A stretch of DNA of 64,000 nucleotides from Candidatus Poribacteria bacterium (GCA_022822785.1 JAJEAL010000030.1:1-64000); one strand, 5' to 3'; numbered from the stretch's first letter, positions 17,583-26,906 are shown. Notes: generated by a model from the letters alone, not told the origin. Numbers and translations: made by a program.

Positions 17583-18215
17583 TTATTCGTTTCTAAGGCG
17601 GCGAATTTCATGCCACAGTCCATCTACCTTCTGTTCCAACTCCTCAAGCGTCCCATCATTTTCAACCAGGAAGTCTGCGTATTTTACCTTTTCGGATAGT
17701 GGCATCTGCGAATCAATCCTTGTGTGCGCCTCTGTCTGACTAAGAGAACGATTTTCCAATAGACGCTGCAATTGAATTTGCGTGGAAGCTGTAACCACGA
17801 CGATAACGTCCACCGTATCTTGTGAGTTCGCTTCAATGAGTAACGGCGCATCGATAAGGACAACGCAATTTTCGTTCTCGGCGACAAGCCTGTTTGCTTC
17901 GGAACGCGACTGCTCAACAATTGGTGGATGCATAATTGCGTTCAAACGTTCACGGGCAGCTCTGTCATTGAAGACGATTGCACCGAGCTTTTGACGGCTG
18001 ACATCACCGGATTCGTCAAGGATATCCGGCCCAAATGCCTCAAGCAACGCCCCCATGACCGGACTTCCACGTTTGAGCAGCTGATGCCCAATCTCATCCG
18101 AGTTGATTGGTATTGCTCCCTTTTCTGAGAGCAGTCTGGATACAGTCGATTTGCCACAGGCGATACCCCCCGTAACACCGACGATGATGCCGCGATTAGA
18201 AGCTATTGATTTCAT
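17583..18215 (-). CDS. coaE: Dephospho-CoA kinase
   Basis: Last step of coenzyme A synthesis, phosphorylating the ribose 3'-OH of dephospho-CoA with ATP. The P-loop G-V-T-G-G-I-A-C-G-K-S-T spans residues 13-24. The CoaE block with N-S-D-E-I-G-H follows near 38, and H-P-x-I near 96; the LID-type R-x-x-x-Q is seen in A-R-E-R-L-N. Length 210 aa is typical. There is no clear Shine-Dalgarno before the ATG. It is followed 10 nt later by the SAF-domain dehydrogenase, so the two share an operon. Confidence 0.93.
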   Translation of the reverse strand: MKSIASNRGIIVGVTGGIACGKSTVSRLLSEKGAIPINSDEIGHQLLKRGSPVMGALLEAFGPDILDESGDVSRQKLGAIVFNDRAARERLNAIMHPPIVEQSRSEANRLVAENENCVVLIDAPLLIEANSQDTVDVIVVVTASTQIQLQRLLENRSLSQTEAHTRIDSQMPLSEKVKYADFLVENDGTLEELEQKVDGLWHEIRRLRNE

Positions 18216-18272
18216 CGGATCTAAAATTTTACCTTGCTAACCTGTTATCCTTTGCGTTACAATCTTACCATC

Positions 18273-19064
18273 ATGACGAAACAAACAACACATACTACGA
18301 CTGACCCTGTTCCCCGCGCTCCCGTTCTAGTCTCTTGGTCTTCAGGCAAAGATTCCGCTTGGGCGCTTCACACCTTACGCCAACAGAACGAATGCTACGA
18401 TGTGCGCGGTATATTCACAACTGTGACCAAAACCTTTGATCGCGTCTCCATCCACTCCACGCCCGCTTGGATGCTGAAGCTCCAAGCCGAAAGACTTGGC
18501 GTGCCGTTATACGAAATACCGATACCGTACCCCTGTTCCAACGCCCAATACGAAGCCGCCATGCTACAGTTTCTGGATCAGGTGCGTGGGCTGCCCGAAC
18601 ATCTGACGACCTCACATTTCGCATTTGGCGACCTATTCCTAGAGGACATCCGTCGCTATCGTGAAGATAAGCTCAGCGGAACCGGTTTTACGCCAATCTT
18701 CCCAATATGGGGACAAGATACGTCTACACTCGCTCAAGAGATGATTGCCTCCGGCTTACGCGCCATCGTAACGGCTCTCAATCCGACCATGTTACCCGCG
18801 GAATTCGCAGGTAGATGGTTCGATTGTAAATTCCTCGCTGACCTTCCGACAGGGGTCGATCCGTTAGGGGAAAACGGCGAGTTTCACACCTGCGTCGTTG
18901 ATGGCCCGATGTTTGCGTCACCCATCGAAGCGCAGCCCGGCCGAATAGTCCAAAGGGGCATTGTTTCCACTGATGATGACGACAGGGAGGACGCGATTCA
19001 CTCAAGAAACCCATCTCCCACATATATCTATGCCGATGTAGAGTCTACTAACCCACAGCATTGA
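18273..19064 (+). CDS. PP-loop ATP pyrophosphatase, diphthine-ammonia-ligase-like (Dph6-related)
   Basis: The N-terminal S-W-S-S-G-K-D-S-A-W is the SGGKDS-type PP-loop that binds ATP and releases pyrophosphate. The rest matches the bacterial Dph6-like/COG2102 family, with P-I-F-P-I-W-G and the C-terminal block G-E-N-G-E-F-H-T used as the family signature. Bacteria lack diphthamide, so the real reaction is an unknown ATP-dependent amidation. I use the ATG at 18273; a TTG 39 nt earlier is also in frame. It is divergent from coaE across a short gap. Confidence 0.88.
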   Translation: MTKQTTHTTTDPVPRAPVLVSWSSGKDSAWALHTLRQQNECYDVRGIFTTVTKTFDRVSIHSTPAWMLKLQAERLGVPLYEIPIPYPCSNAQYEAAMLQFLDQVRGLPEHLTTSHFAFGDLFLEDIRRYREDKLSGTGFTPIFPIWGQDTSTLAQEMIASGLRAIVTALNPTMLPAEFAGRWFDCKFLADLPTGVDPLGENGEFHTCVVDGPMFASPIEAQPGRIVQRGIVSTDDDDREDAIHSRNPSPTYIYADVESTNPQH

Positions 19065-19076
19065 TACCGTCCTTCG

Positions 19077-20990
19077 TCACGGCTGCCCAAAACGACGGTT
19101 CTGATGGTAAACCCACCACTCCACAACAAGCAGCATTAGCGCGAGAAAAACCGCGTATCCCCATACCTCTTTATTCACTTCCGGCAAATTAGACTGCCTC
19201 CGTCCAAGATCCATACCCGTACTGGAATCATCCGCTAATTGGGGCGGCGAAAGATCGGATTCCTGTGGATTCAGTAGGTTGGCTGCAAACCTGCCAAGTG
19301 GTTCGCCATTAACAAACACAGTATAAGTGCCAACCTGCGTTGTTTCCGTGAAAACAATGCGAGATCCCGGCACCTGTAGATCTCGCACGGTCTTGTCAGG
19401 CATCTGGAGAGTTACCCGCTCAACTTCACCGATATGATCAAGGCGAATCTTTACAGGTTCGCCTGCCTTAACAAGGTCAGGTTGGATTACGGAGGTCGCT
19501 GAACCTAACCACTCCAAACACTGAGACACCAGAATAGGGGCTGAAGGTATAGATGCCGCAAAGTTTGAAATGTCCAGATCGAACGGATCAAACGCAAAAA
19601 CGATGATTTTACTGTCGTCCTGTTCTCCGAGCCAAATCAGCGGTGTCTGGTTCGTTTCAACAAGCGGAATTCCCCACAGCGGCAATTGTACCCGCAGCGA
19701 GGTTTTAATCTCCAAGCCAATCAATGATACATCGCGCATCACCTCGTGCGTTACGTGTTGATCAATAACCTGAATCGGCTGCCTGTTTGCTTGGACGGAG
19801 GTAAAAGGAAGGCCACCAATTGGGTTCAGGAAAACGATATTTCCTTCAGGGAGCGGTTCCGGGGCAAACCGATCAAAAATCAAGATATCGTTATCCCCTT
19901 GACCGTGATAATCCGACGGCTGGATCCGGTTCAAGTTGACATACGGATCTGTTTTGAGAATTGCATTCAGCGGTGGCTGATTTCGATCGCTGACAAGTAA
20001 AACCCTCCATTGCGGTGGCGGGTGTAAAATCGCCGCAGCGACATTATCAATGGATAGATCGTCATCAACATCAAGGCGGGCGGTGATGACTTGTCCATAA
20101 AACCGTTCGTCGTCGTCAAGGGAAAATAGGACGGAGGCTGTCTCTTTCGGTGGGAGAAAGACACTTTTGTCTTCAAAAAATGACTTCCCGTCAATTCCCA
20201 ACTCCACTTGAAACGCTTTGGGGGTGTCCGCAAAACTTTGTACGCCAACGAGCAGCTGGTAGTGATTCGGTGGGGCTAATGCACGGGTAACGCTAAGCTG
20301 GACAATTGCAACGTTCTCGCTCCGATCTCCTAAACCGATTTGTTGAACCTGAACCGGATTTACGGAATCAGGGAGCCCCCGAAAATTGTCGCTGATAAAC
20401 ACAACCCCGATCGCCCCAGGGGCCAGCGAGGCTTGAGTCCCCGACATATCCCCGTAAACAGCGACAGAATCGAACACCGCTTTGAGACTTGGAGCCGCGT
20501 GCACCACAGACAGATTCGCAACAGCTTGACGCAATTTTTCCGTATCCGACGTAAACGCTTGACGGATATTGTGGGGTGGGCGAGAGGTATCCATAATCAT
20601 CATCTGCCTATTTGCGTCAAGCTGGTCAATCAATTTTACAGCCTCCGCTTTTGCTACCTCAAGACGTGTTCCTCCTAAATCAGTTGCCCCCATACTCGCT
20701 GATGTATCAATAACGAGAATTGACTGTTCACGTAAGCCGCCTAGCTGGCGCAGCGCTGGACGGGCAACGCCACCTACCACCACTAACAAAAATAGGATTT
20801 GAAGGGGGAGTAAAAGCGAGTTTCGCAGACGTTGGAAGGGAACGTTGGCTTTCATATCCTCAATAGCTTCAAGCCAAAGCATTACGCTGGGAACAATATG
20901 GCGTTGGCGGCGCAGTTTGAGGAAATGGAGCAGCACCACAACGGGGATAAATGCTAAGAGATAAAAGGCAGAAGGGTTCAGGAAGTGCAT
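19077..20990 (-). CDS. BatA-type membrane protein with von Willebrand factor A domain
   Basis: The N-terminus has the Aerotolerance/BatA block (F-L-N-P-x-A-F-Y-L-L) with two TM helices (about 8-25 and 58-78). A VWA domain follows, its MIDAS motif being D95-T-S97-A-S99. The long middle (about 240-600) is beta-rich and extracytoplasmic, and one TM helix near 612-630 precedes a short basic tail. Length 637 aa. Proteins of this layout work with MoxR ATPases and DUF58 proteins; none is adjacent here, though a DUF58 gene is at 52.5 kb. It lies 3 nt after the small helical gene and completes a three-gene operon starting with DUF2851. Confidence 0.88.
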   Translation of the reverse strand: MHFLNPSAFYLLAFIPVVVLLHFLKLRRQRHIVPSVMLWLEAIEDMKANVPFQRLRNSLLLPLQILFLLVVVGGVARPALRQLGGLREQSILVIDTSASMGATDLGGTRLEVAKAEAVKLIDQLDANRQMMIMDTSRPPHNIRQAFTSDTEKLRQAVANLSVVHAAPSLKAVFDSVAVYGDMSGTQASLAPGAIGVVFISDNFRGLPDSVNPVQVQQIGLGDRSENVAIVQLSVTRALAPPNHYQLLVGVQSFADTPKAFQVELGIDGKSFFEDKSVFLPPKETASVLFSLDDDERFYGQVITARLDVDDDLSIDNVAAAILHPPPQWRVLLVSDRNQPPLNAILKTDPYVNLNRIQPSDYHGQGDNDILIFDRFAPEPLPEGNIVFLNPIGGLPFTSVQANRQPIQVIDQHVTHEVMRDVSLIGLEIKTSLRVQLPLWGIPLVETNQTPLIWLGEQDDSKIIVFAFDPFDLDISNFAASIPSAPILVSQCLEWLGSATSVIQPDLVKAGEPVKIRLDHIGEVERVTLQMPDKTVRDLQVPGSRIVFTETTQVGTYTVFVNGEPLGRFAANLLNPQESDLSPPQLADDSSTGMDLGRRQSNLPEVNKEVWGYAVFLALMLLVVEWWVYHQNRRFGQP

Positions 20991-20993
20991 TGT

Positions 20994-21446
20994 TTACATC
21001 GTTGCGGCTGCCTCCTCCTCAGATGAGTCGTCTTTGCCGTTCTCTTGATCCGTGAGCTTCTCCAAAACCTCCTCTGCATCCAAACGCCCGGTTTCGCCGT
21101 AGTCTGTTTTTAGCTTGTCGCACTCTTCATGGACTTTGTCATAGTCATGCAGCTCATAGTAGATATTCGCAAGGTTTTTGTGCATCTCTCTGAAAACGCC
21201 AGGCCAGTTACGCGTGGATTCTAAATTGATTAGTCGTGTTGCCCCTTGGATCGCCTTATCCACGATTTCATCAAGCTCTGCTTTCTCATCGGCCGGATAA
21301 CGACTTATATCCTCGCCGTTCTCTTGCATTTCCTTAATCCGCTCGTTATATGCCCCCAATCTATTTAGTGCCTTATCGCAATCGTTGTAGGTCCTTTCAA
21401 TACTGAGTGCACCTTCAAAAATCCGTGAGAGAAACCCCAATTTCAT
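20994..21446 (-). CDS. Small acidic helical protein, 150 aa, unknown function
   Basis: Family not recognised. No signal peptide or membrane helix. The sequence is mostly amphipathic helix, TPR-like in rhythm (E-L-H-D-Y-D-K-V-H-E-E-C-D-K-L near residue 105), ending in an acidic tail. GGAGG lies 7 nt before the ATG at 21446, so I prefer it over a start 57 nt further upstream that would overlap the preceding gene. It is sandwiched between DUF2851 (29 nt upstream) and the BatA-like VWA gene (3 nt downstream), so it is probably cotranscribed and may be a partner of the VWA protein. Confidence 0.8.
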   Translation of the reverse strand: MKLGFLSRIFEGALSIERTYNDCDKALNRLGAYNERIKEMQENGEDISRYPADEKAELDEIVDKAIQGATRLINLESTRNWPGVFREMHKNLANIYYELHDYDKVHEECDKLKTDYGETGRLDAEEVLEKLTDQENGKDDSSEEEAAATM

Positions 21447-21474
21447 AGATGACCTCCATCCAAACAGTGGTATA

Positions 21475-22869
21475 TTAGTTTTTAATGACCCCGCCTCCCT
21501 CAATGACAGGGCAGAGATCGCAGAGCTGGCTGCTACAGAAATTTCGGTGAAGATAAATTGCGCCCTGCTGCTTCTTGGCAGAAGGAGAGATGAGTTTAAT
21601 CGGTTGTTCTTGGCTGAAAATTTGTGCCTCGATTTTTTGAGTAATACGGTTCTCTTGTAGTTTCGGATAGCTATCGTACAATCGCTGAACCGCCTCTGCC
21701 AACTTTGGACTTTGCGAGTGTTCAGCCCAGACTAACGTCATCGGTAGCAGCGTGTTAACAATGATATCGGAGGCGCGAGCAGCACCAATCAACGCTGCAC
21801 CGCGTTGCGGGATACCTTTGCCGAAATGGGAATGGTCCTCCCAGTAACCGGAAGGAGCAGGGGTCAACCGTTCCTGTAATCGACGCCGAATACGCGCCAA
21901 AACACGCCTATTCGCTGCGACTGCTTCCTCAATTAGCGGCAGAAAATCCATCATCAGGGTATCTTGACAGCGACTGACAATTTGAGCGATCGCGGGGATG
22001 CGGCGAGAGGGGTAATTGGCTGGACGTATCTTGGCAAAATGCCACTGCTCTGCCGTCATGCGTGTCGGGTTTTTGTACTGTTCAGTAGATTCCCACATTG
22101 ACTCTAATCGTTCAATGAATTTCCTATCCCCATCATCCCATTCGGTCTCCTGCTGTGACTGCGACGGTAGTAATCCTGACACGCCAAACAGAATCGCTTG
22201 AATCGTTTCATCGGGCTTGCCAACTAAATCTGAAAGCGGGACCCGTTGCGCCAATTCACGGAAGGGCTTGCGGTTCTTGGTATAGCCCAACGCCTCCATG
22301 ACCCCTTCATACAGCAACTGTTCAAAGTCAACTCGATCCAGCAGGTTTTGCATCATGCCTGCTTTTTCTGTCAACCGTTCCTGACCCAGATCGTTGAAGA
22401 TTGATTGGATACGCTCAATTTTAAGTCCCTTGCCTGTCACCCGACAATCGCCCGGTGCGCTCTGATTTTCCTCTCTTGCGTCGAACAGATCGCCGATTGG
22501 TGCATCGAGCCGGTCTAGCAGTTCAAGCGTTGGAATCCGCTTCCCGCTCTGAAGCCGCGTCCGAAGATTGATGTCATCGTTCAAGAAAACGACATGTAGG
22601 ATGACACGATTGTACCTCGGGTCTAGATGATGCGCGTGATCATACCAGCTCGACGATCTGACATGAATCTCTACATCACCAGCATACAGGTCTCCACCAA
22701 TCAAAAGCTCTGCCTGCACAAAATCTGGCCCTGCATCGCTATTCCAGAAACCCGGCTTAAGCACCTGAATCGGACGACCATCTGTAGATTTGAGGTCGAA
22801 ATCGATGAACCGCTGATCGTTCCACACGGTTTGGACAAGATGCTCGTCAATATTCTTGAGGTCTGCCAT
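21475..22869 (-). CDS. DUF2851 family protein
   Basis: The first 110 residues contain the DUF2851 signature: F-W-N-S-D-A-G-P-D-F, then G-D-V-E-I-H-V-R-S-S-x-W and H-x-x-D-P-R-Y-N-R-V-I-L-H-V-V. The G-P-D-F ... E-I-H pattern is suggestive of a PD-(D/E)xK-like nuclease core, which is my inference. The C-terminus has a cysteine cluster (C-S-S-Q-L-C-D-L-C) that may bind metal. Length 464 aa is typical. GAGGTG precedes the ATG. First gene of a three-gene operon with the small helical protein and the VWA protein. Confidence 0.88.
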   Translation of the reverse strand: MADLKNIDEHLVQTVWNDQRFIDFDLKSTDGRPIQVLKPGFWNSDAGPDFVQAELLIGGDLYAGDVEIHVRSSSWYDHAHHLDPRYNRVILHVVFLNDDINLRTRLQSGKRIPTLELLDRLDAPIGDLFDAREENQSAPGDCRVTGKGLKIERIQSIFNDLGQERLTEKAGMMQNLLDRVDFEQLLYEGVMEALGYTKNRKPFRELAQRVPLSDLVGKPDETIQAILFGVSGLLPSQSQQETEWDDGDRKFIERLESMWESTEQYKNPTRMTAEQWHFAKIRPANYPSRRIPAIAQIVSRCQDTLMMDFLPLIEEAVAANRRVLARIRRRLQERLTPAPSGYWEDHSHFGKGIPQRGAALIGAARASDIIVNTLLPMTLVWAEHSQSPKLAEAVQRLYDSYPKLQENRITQKIEAQIFSQEQPIKLISPSAKKQQGAIYLHRNFCSSQLCDLCPVIEGGGVIKN

Positions 22870-22916
22870 TCAGCACCTCACCCTAAAAATGGAGTCCTTG
22901 CTTATCAACAAGGGGG

Positions 22917-23936
22917 TTACTGTCCAATTCCCAAGACTATTCCCCACTCACCGACCCCCCATCGACGGGTTTTATCTAGAGCATCAATGGCGTATAGGGG
23001 TGAGGAGTTTCCGGTCTCTTCGCGTGTCCATGTTTGTCCACCATCGGTAGTGTGTAAGATGGCCCCAAAATCCCCGACAGCCCAACCTGTTTGTGAATCA
23101 ACAAAGGCGATATCATATAAGCTATCGTAAGAATTGGTCTTCTGCTTTGTCCATGTCACACCACCATCTTGGGTGTGGAGGATTACCCCCTCTTGTCCCG
23201 ACACCCAGCCTTTGTTTTCATCGACAAAGTCTACCCCTTTCAGATTGTTGTCAACGCCAGGATCCTGGTGTTCCCATGTTTCACCACCATCGGTAGTGCT
23301 CATTATCGTTCCGAACGAACCAACTATCCAACCGCGCGTCGGTGATACAAAATAGATCCTTTCATAATTAGTACGTGGGTACCCAACCGCTACGCGCATC
23401 CCCGTGCCAGCCCAGCTTTCGCCGCCATCACTGGTTCTAATGAAGGTGTTGTTTTCGCCAACCATATATCCAATCTGTTCATCCATCATCCATGTATCTG
23501 TTAAGCGCCGACGCAGAACAGCCGGATTCCCATCCCGACCGACGCTGCCTTCATTGATTGCTATTCTGTTTTCCCATGTTTGACCACCGTCAGTTGTCTT
23601 GAAGATAGTTCCCCTCGTCCCCGTGATAAAACCGACATTTCCGTCCTTAAAATAAACATTCCAGAAGTCAATTGGACGTTCCATCTCGACGGTTTTCTGG
23701 ATCCATGTTTTTCCGCCATCCGTCGTCTGGAGAATCAATCCGGCAGACCCCACAGCCCAACCACTCATCTCATTGATAAACTCTACATCCTGAAGATGCC
23801 CTTCTACACCGTCATTACGCATAAAATCGTCATTCCGTAGAACTGTCCATTTCCCGTCGCCATAAGTGTGGGGGAGTATCAACAACCCAGATATCGTTAA
23901 AACCAGCACTAGGCTCAAAATTCTTGTTGATTGCAT
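22917..23936 (-). CDS. Secreted Ycf48-like beta-propeller (BNR/photosystem-assembly-type repeats)
   Basis: A signal peptide (about 1-26) is followed by repeated units of about 45 residues, each with the T-T-D-G-G-x-T-W signature, seen around residues 70, 109, 167, 216, 258 and 299. This is the Ycf48/BNR-type propeller, which in cyanobacteria helps photosystem II assembly but in heterotrophs is a general exported propeller. Length 339 aa gives about seven blades. AAGGAG lies 7 nt before the ATG. It ends 47 nt before the DUF2851 gene begins on the same strand. No lipobox or sorting motif is visible. Confidence 0.88.
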   Translation of the reverse strand: MQSTRILSLVLVLTISGLLILPHTYGDGKWTVLRNDDFMRNDGVEGHLQDVEFINEMSGWAVGSAGLILQTTDGGKTWIQKTVEMERPIDFWNVYFKDGNVGFITGTRGTIFKTTDGGQTWENRIAINEGSVGRDGNPAVLRRRLTDTWMMDEQIGYMVGENNTFIRTSDGGESWAGTGMRVAVGYPRTNYERIYFVSPTRGWIVGSFGTIMSTTDGGETWEHQDPGVDNNLKGVDFVDENKGWVSGQEGVILHTQDGGVTWTKQKTNSYDSLYDIAFVDSQTGWAVGDFGAILHTTDGGQTWTREETGNSSPLYAIDALDKTRRWGVGEWGIVLGIGQ

Positions 23937-24234
23937 TGTAGTCTCCTTGCTATAATTGTTTGATGCAAGTCTATTTGACGACCTATCTTGATATACATGA
24001 GACCTTGCATCGTCTCACCGGTTTTCCTAAAACAGATGTCAACAAAATTCATTTTACCCCTTTTTTTGCATTACGTCAACAAAAATTTCCCGCTGGACAT
24101 GTCTACCTAATGAACCTAGCAGATAAGAGGACTTCGTAGAAAGTATTAGGAATCCCATCAAATTTTTAGACAAAGCGTGCAACTTCCTGAATCTATTGGT
24201 GTGTTTCTAAGCGAGTACCCGCGGAGGACCGATT

Positions 24235-24840
24235 ATGCCAGATCTGGACGACGAATTGATGAAACAGTGTCAACAAGGAAATATGGAGGCATTCGATCTA
24301 ATCGTGCGCCGAAATCGGGTCCCTTTGGTCAATTTCATCGCCCGGTTCTTAGACAATCCGGACGCCGCTGAGGACTTGGCACAGGAGACATTTATTCGTA
24401 TGTTCAAAGCAATCAAACGATACAAATCCGGGGCGGCAAAGTTCAGCACCTGGATGTATCACATTGCCTCCAATCTTTGCAAAAATGAACTACGAAATCG
24501 GGGGCGGCGGGGTCGGTTCTTCGTTGATAGTGTGACTACCGAACCCTCCTCCGGTTCCGCACCCGCTGAAGAAGATCTGATTGCGACCGCCCCCGCGCAT
24601 GTCTCCCTCCAACCCGGAAACCAACTTGAACGGAAAGAACGTGAATACGTTGTGCAAGGTGCAATTTCCGAACTCCCCGAGCGATATCGATTGCCACTCG
24701 TTCTACGGGACCTGCAAGAACTGAGCTATGAAGAAATCAGTGATACCTTAGACCTTCCGCTTGGAACGACAAAATCCCGCATCAACCGCGCACGGCTTAT
24801 GTTAAAGGATAAATTGAGAAGTTTTGTGGAGGCATCATGA
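24235..24840 (+). CDS. ECF-type RNA polymerase sigma factor
   Basis: RpoE-like sigma-70 factor with region 2 (D-A-E/A-E-D-L-A-Q-E-T-F-I-R-M-F at about residues 43-58, then W-M-Y-H-I-A-S-N-L) and region 4 (L-P-E-R-Y-R-L-P-L-V-L-R-D near 148 and the L-P-L-G-T-T-K-S-R helix-turn-helix near 175). The linker of about 40 residues between the two is Pro/Ala-rich. GGAGG precedes the ATG. The stop overlaps the ATG of the anti-sigma gene (ATGA), so the pair is coupled; the third gene is an HtrA-like protein, resembling rpoE-rseA-degP/mucD-type envelope-stress operons. Confidence 0.95.
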   Translation: MPDLDDELMKQCQQGNMEAFDLIVRRNRVPLVNFIARFLDNPDAAEDLAQETFIRMFKAIKRYKSGAAKFSTWMYHIASNLCKNELRNRGRRGRFFVDSVTTEPSSGSAPAEEDLIATAPAHVSLQPGNQLERKEREYVVQGAISELPERYRLPLVLRDLQELSYEEISDTLDLPLGTTKSRINRARLMLKDKLRSFVEAS

Positions 24841-25547
24841 ACTGCTTAAACACTGAAGAACAGTTTTCTGCGTATCTCGACGATGAGTTAGATTATCAGA
24901 CGGTTAAAGCATTTGAAGCCCATTTGAGCGACTGTGAGTCGTGTCGCCGAGAGTTTACGTTATTTCGCAAATCACTCAACCTGTTGCATCAATTGCCACA
25001 GATTGAACCATCGAGAGAATTCGATATCGCCTTACAAGTCCGTCTTGCGGAGGTCCAAGTCGAAGCAATCCCTTTTTGGCAACGTGTATTACAGCCTCTA
25101 TACGGTCAAACCTGTCTGGCATTGAGTGGAATCGCAGTGCTGTTTGTCATGGCCACAGGATTTTATTTTTACCAAGAAACGCTGAGCGACCCTCAGTCGG
25201 GTGAAATTGCTGCAGCACCAGAACCCTCAAGGCGTATACCGCTTGTCGAAGGGCGTCAGACCGAATGGCAGCGGCAGCAGTTTCCTTTAGCTGTGCCTAG
25301 TCGAGAGCTGCAATCCCTAGTCAATTTTCCAGAATCTTCAGTGTTTAATCTACAACCGGTACGTCGAAGTCAACAACCACAATTTTCGGCGTTTAACCTA
25401 CAACCGGCACACAGAACTCAACAACAGCAACCCCCGGCATTTGACCTGCAACCGGCGCGTCGAATCCAGCAACCGCAGCGGCTAGAACAGAACTATATTT
25501 TGCAGACAGTCAACTACACAGAAGCGCCAACAGGTGGAGGCTTGTAA
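24837..25547 (+). CDS. Membrane anti-sigma factor with HCC zinc finger and proline/glutamine repeats
   Basis: The N-terminal zinc-finger anti-sigma domain has H29-x3-C33-x2-C36. One TM helix (about residues 95-113) follows, placing the C-terminal half in the periplasm. That half ends in three imperfect copies of a 17-residue unit built on F-N/D-L-Q-P-x-x-R-x-Q-Q-P-Q, which is unusual for an anti-sigma factor and may be a sensor or extended cell-wall-spanning part. Translation overlaps the sigma gene by 4 nt and the HtrA-like gene starts 1 nt after its stop. Confidence 0.9.
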   Translation: MNCLNTEEQFSAYLDDELDYQTVKAFEAHLSDCESCRREFTLFRKSLNLLHQLPQIEPSREFDIALQVRLAEVQVEAIPFWQRVLQPLYGQTCLALSGIAVLFVMATGFYFYQETLSDPQSGEIAAAPEPSRRIPLVEGRQTEWQRQQFPLAVPSRELQSLVNFPESSVFNLQPVRRSQQPQFSAFNLQPAHRTQQQQPPAFDLQPARRIQQPQRLEQNYILQTVNYTEAPTGGGL

Positions 25548-25548
25548 A

Positions 25549-26736
25549 ATGTCCAAAACAATTCAGATACAGAATAAGAGATGCAAGCTGTCTGCCAACT
25601 GTTTCTCAATTCACGCCTATCATAAATCACTCGTTTTCACTGTCGCCCTGTTTTCAGCCTGTTTCTTCTCGGCGATTGCGGAAGAAAGCGTGCTACAATC
25701 CATGGAACGTGAATTTCAAGCGATAGTTAAATCTGTGCAACCGTCTGTCGTTGAGGTTGTAGCGACATGCACTGTCACTACTCAAAAGATTTCGGAAAGC
25801 CAAAAGGCACTGTTAGCTGATGATTCGACCGAGGTCTTCCGGTATGAAAACATTGGGTCCGGCATTATCATCAATTCAGCCGGACACATCGTAACGACCG
25901 CAGGAGTTGTTGAAAATGCAGATGAGATTGAAGTCCTATTCGCAAATGGAGAGTGCACAGCGGCGACACTCTTCGGCGTTGATACCCTGACGGATATCGC
26001 TGTCCTCTCTGTTGAGAACAGTTATCTTCCCCAGACGAAAATTGGCGACTCCGATCAAATCCATACAGGCTCGTGGGTCATCACCGTCGGCAGCTCTTAT
26101 GGACATTCCCCAACGGTCTCTTTTGGAACGGTCAGCGGTTTAGAGATTTTACCTACACGACCATTTTACGACGCAATCCGAATCAACGCTTCCGTGAATC
26201 CGGGCAATAGCGGCGGTGCCGTCGTTAATACGTCGGGAGAAGTTGTCGGCATCATCGCGGCGAAGATGGAAGATCCTTACCTTAAACAGATAACACAATG
26301 GCTCAATTCGCCGACTCTCGAATTGTCCCAGCGACAAGCCACCATGCCAAACGCCGGAACCCACTTCGGACAGATCTGGACGCGAAGCGAGATCGGTTTT
26401 GCTATTCCGATTAATACAGTGAAGCAAGTCGCCGAACAGCTAGCTCAGCACGGTAAGGTGTCTCGCGGCTGGCTTGGGGTGTGGCTTGAACAAGAACAGG
26501 AACGCACCACCGATGTTGGAGTCCGTGTCACAAGGGTTGCCGATGGGAGTCCCGCTCACAAGTCTGGTATCAAGCACCAAGACGTTATCGTTGAATTTAA
26601 GGGCAAGCCTGTTCGCACATTCCTCGATCTCAAAAAACAGGTCGCAAGCTTCCCACCCGATACCCGCGTTACCGTTAAAATTTATCGAGATGGACAATTC
26701 CTTTTACGGGAAGTCGTGCTAGGAAACAGAGAGTAG
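25549..26736 (+). CDS. HtrA/DegP-like S1C protein with PDZ domain, catalytic His absent
   Basis: A hydrophobic signal or anchor (about residues 27-43), a trypsin-like domain and a single C-terminal PDZ domain (about 305-390) give the usual DegS/HtrA layout. Active-site blocks: Asp in D-T-L-T-D149-I-A is present, Ser in N-P-G-N-S221-G-G is present, but the His block that reads T-N-x-H-V-V in the family reads T-T-A-G119-V-V here (codon GGA). So the triad is broken and this is probably a pseudoprotease or peptide-binding sensor. The ATG at 25549 has GGAGG 9 nt upstream. Operon with the sigma and anti-sigma genes suggests it senses envelope stress. Confidence 0.9.
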   Translation: MSKTIQIQNKRCKLSANCFSIHAYHKSLVFTVALFSACFFSAIAEESVLQSMEREFQAIVKSVQPSVVEVVATCTVTTQKISESQKALLADDSTEVFRYENIGSGIIINSAGHIVTTAGVVENADEIEVLFANGECTAATLFGVDTLTDIAVLSVENSYLPQTKIGDSDQIHTGSWVITVGSSYGHSPTVSFGTVSGLEILPTRPFYDAIRINASVNPGNSGGAVVNTSGEVVGIIAAKMEDPYLKQITQWLNSPTLELSQRQATMPNAGTHFGQIWTRSEIGFAIPINTVKQVAEQLAQHGKVSRGWLGVWLEQEQERTTDVGVRVTRVADGSPAHKSGIKHQDVIVEFKGKPVRTFLDLKKQVASFPPDTRVTVKIYRDGQFLLREVVLGNRE

Positions 26737-26825
26737 CCCACCTTTCTCAGCCTTGTTTCACGCATATCACCAACCTCTCCACAACTCTGTAATTCCCCTT
26801 CTTTTGTATGTTTTCATAAATTTCT

Positions 26826-26854
26826 TTGACAATTTTTTGATAATTTGCTATAAT
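26826..26854 (+). promoter_or_regulatory. Consensus sigma-70 promoter of the cobalamin-riboswitch operon
   Basis: TTGACA at 26826-26831 and TATAAT at 26849-26854 are both perfect consensus hexamers with the ideal 17-bp spacer. Transcription would start near 26861, about 45 nt before the riboswitch aptamer. It implies strong, mainly post-initiation control. Confidence 0.88.
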
Positions 26855-26906
26855 TGATGTTGCTTCAAACAGAATCAAAGAAGCATTTCAAAACTGCATA
26901 TTTGTC

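Noticed and set aside
23937-24234. Autoregulated ECF promoter upstream of the sigma gene
   Set aside because: No convincing GGAAC-type -35 with matching -10 at proper spacing could be pointed to.
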